Origin: an uncultured Clostridia bacterium
GTDB taxonomy: Bacteria; Bacillota; Clostridia; Oscillospirales; Acutalibacteraceae
Reading direction: 5' to 3'
Assembly: GCA_944384865.1 (NCBI GenBank)
Contig: CALWVC010000117.1
Location: forward strand, 1-5,202
DNA length: 5,202 bases
The notes under the pieces were generated by a model. The model was not told the DNA's origin. It did not search any database and saw nothing but the letters and a program-made list of their open reading frames with translations. The position numbers and the translations under genes are program-made. Shown in pieces: positions 4,998 through 5,202 of this stretch (position 1 is its first letter; each line of letters begins with the position of its first letter).

Positions 4998-5202
4998 GTG
5001 TTTGAATTTGTAGATCAGAACAATCAGGAATTTGCCGCATTTGCGTCCACCCATCCAAACGGCAATTTTTTGCAGGCGCCGTTCTGGAGCGATGTGAAAC
5101 AGCAATGGGGCGCACGATATATCCTGAGCCGAAATGCACACGGGCAGGTGCGTGCAACCATGCTGGTGCTGTTCCGGAAAGTGCCGCACCTGCCATATAC
5201 AC
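4998..5202 (+). CDS. FemAB-family aminoacyltransferase / peptidoglycan bridge protein, N-terminal part (3' end outside window)
   Basis: Only the first 68 residues are present. HPNGNFLQAPFW (19-30) followed by KQQWG (34-38) matches the N-terminal signature of FemAB/FemX proteins, and KVPHLPYT (61-68) is where the strand leading to the family's Y-x-P-R-G-P segment begins. Characterised members transfer amino acids from aminoacyl-tRNA to the lysine of the peptidoglycan stem peptide. In clostridia with directly cross-linked peptidoglycan the acceptor is often unknown, so a different conjugation target is possible. The GTG at 4998 is the likely start, with GAAAGG 11 bases upstream; an in-frame TTG at 4989 is too close to that site, and TAA at 4977 closes the frame above. 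The gene is divergent from the deacetylase with 74 bases between the starts. The longer minus-strand frames over the same bases are shadows. Confidence 0.85.
   Translation, partial: MFEFVDQNNQEFAAFASTHPNGNFLQAPFWSDVKQQWGARYILSRNAHGQVRATMLVLFRKVPHLPYT

Noticed and set aside
4959..5202. Minus-strand frames of about 76 codons at the right edge.
   Set aside because: They lie opposite the FemAB-like N-terminus, which carries a recognisable family signature in the plus direction.

Overview
The window looks like chromosomal DNA of a low-to-mid GC Gram-positive bacterium, most likely a clostridium of the Ruminococcaceae/Oscillospiraceae type. The evidence is strong AGGAGG-type ribosome sites, sigma-A-like promoters, a type III (CoaX) pantothenate kinase, an ECF-type vitamin transporter S component, a FemAB-family protein and an unnamed two-helix zinc-ribbon protein of a kind I associate with Clostridia. 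Genes have balanced base composition and the gaps are AT-rich. No mobile element, CRISPR array, rRNA or tRNA was seen.

Layout. Bases 1-318 (+) are the C-terminal part of a GNAT acetyltransferase cut by the window edge. Bases 391-798 (+) encode the membrane zinc-ribbon protein, followed by a long-stem terminator. Bases 849-1390 form a gap with no confident gene; its one candidate is a 31-residue membrane peptide on the minus strand. Bases 1391-3935 hold three minus-strand genes, transcribed in the order coaX, ECF S component, M24 peptidase. Bases 4063-4923 (-) encode a membrane-anchored polysaccharide deacetylase. Divergent from it, at 4998-5202 (+), is the start of a FemAB-type gene that runs off the right edge.

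How the genes fit together. coaX carries out the first committed step of coenzyme A synthesis. The S component next to it is a good candidate for importing pantothenate, the CoaX substrate, although its substrate is inferred from position only. The M24 peptidase starts five bases after the S component stop and is probably translated from the same mRNA. The deacetylase and the FemAB-like protein both point to cell-envelope polymer modification and share a 74-base divergent intergenic region. Nothing here amounts to a clearly new system. The items most worth checking are the small membrane ORF in the large gap, the pantothenate-uptake hypothesis, and repeats that overlap the coaX and S-component promoters.
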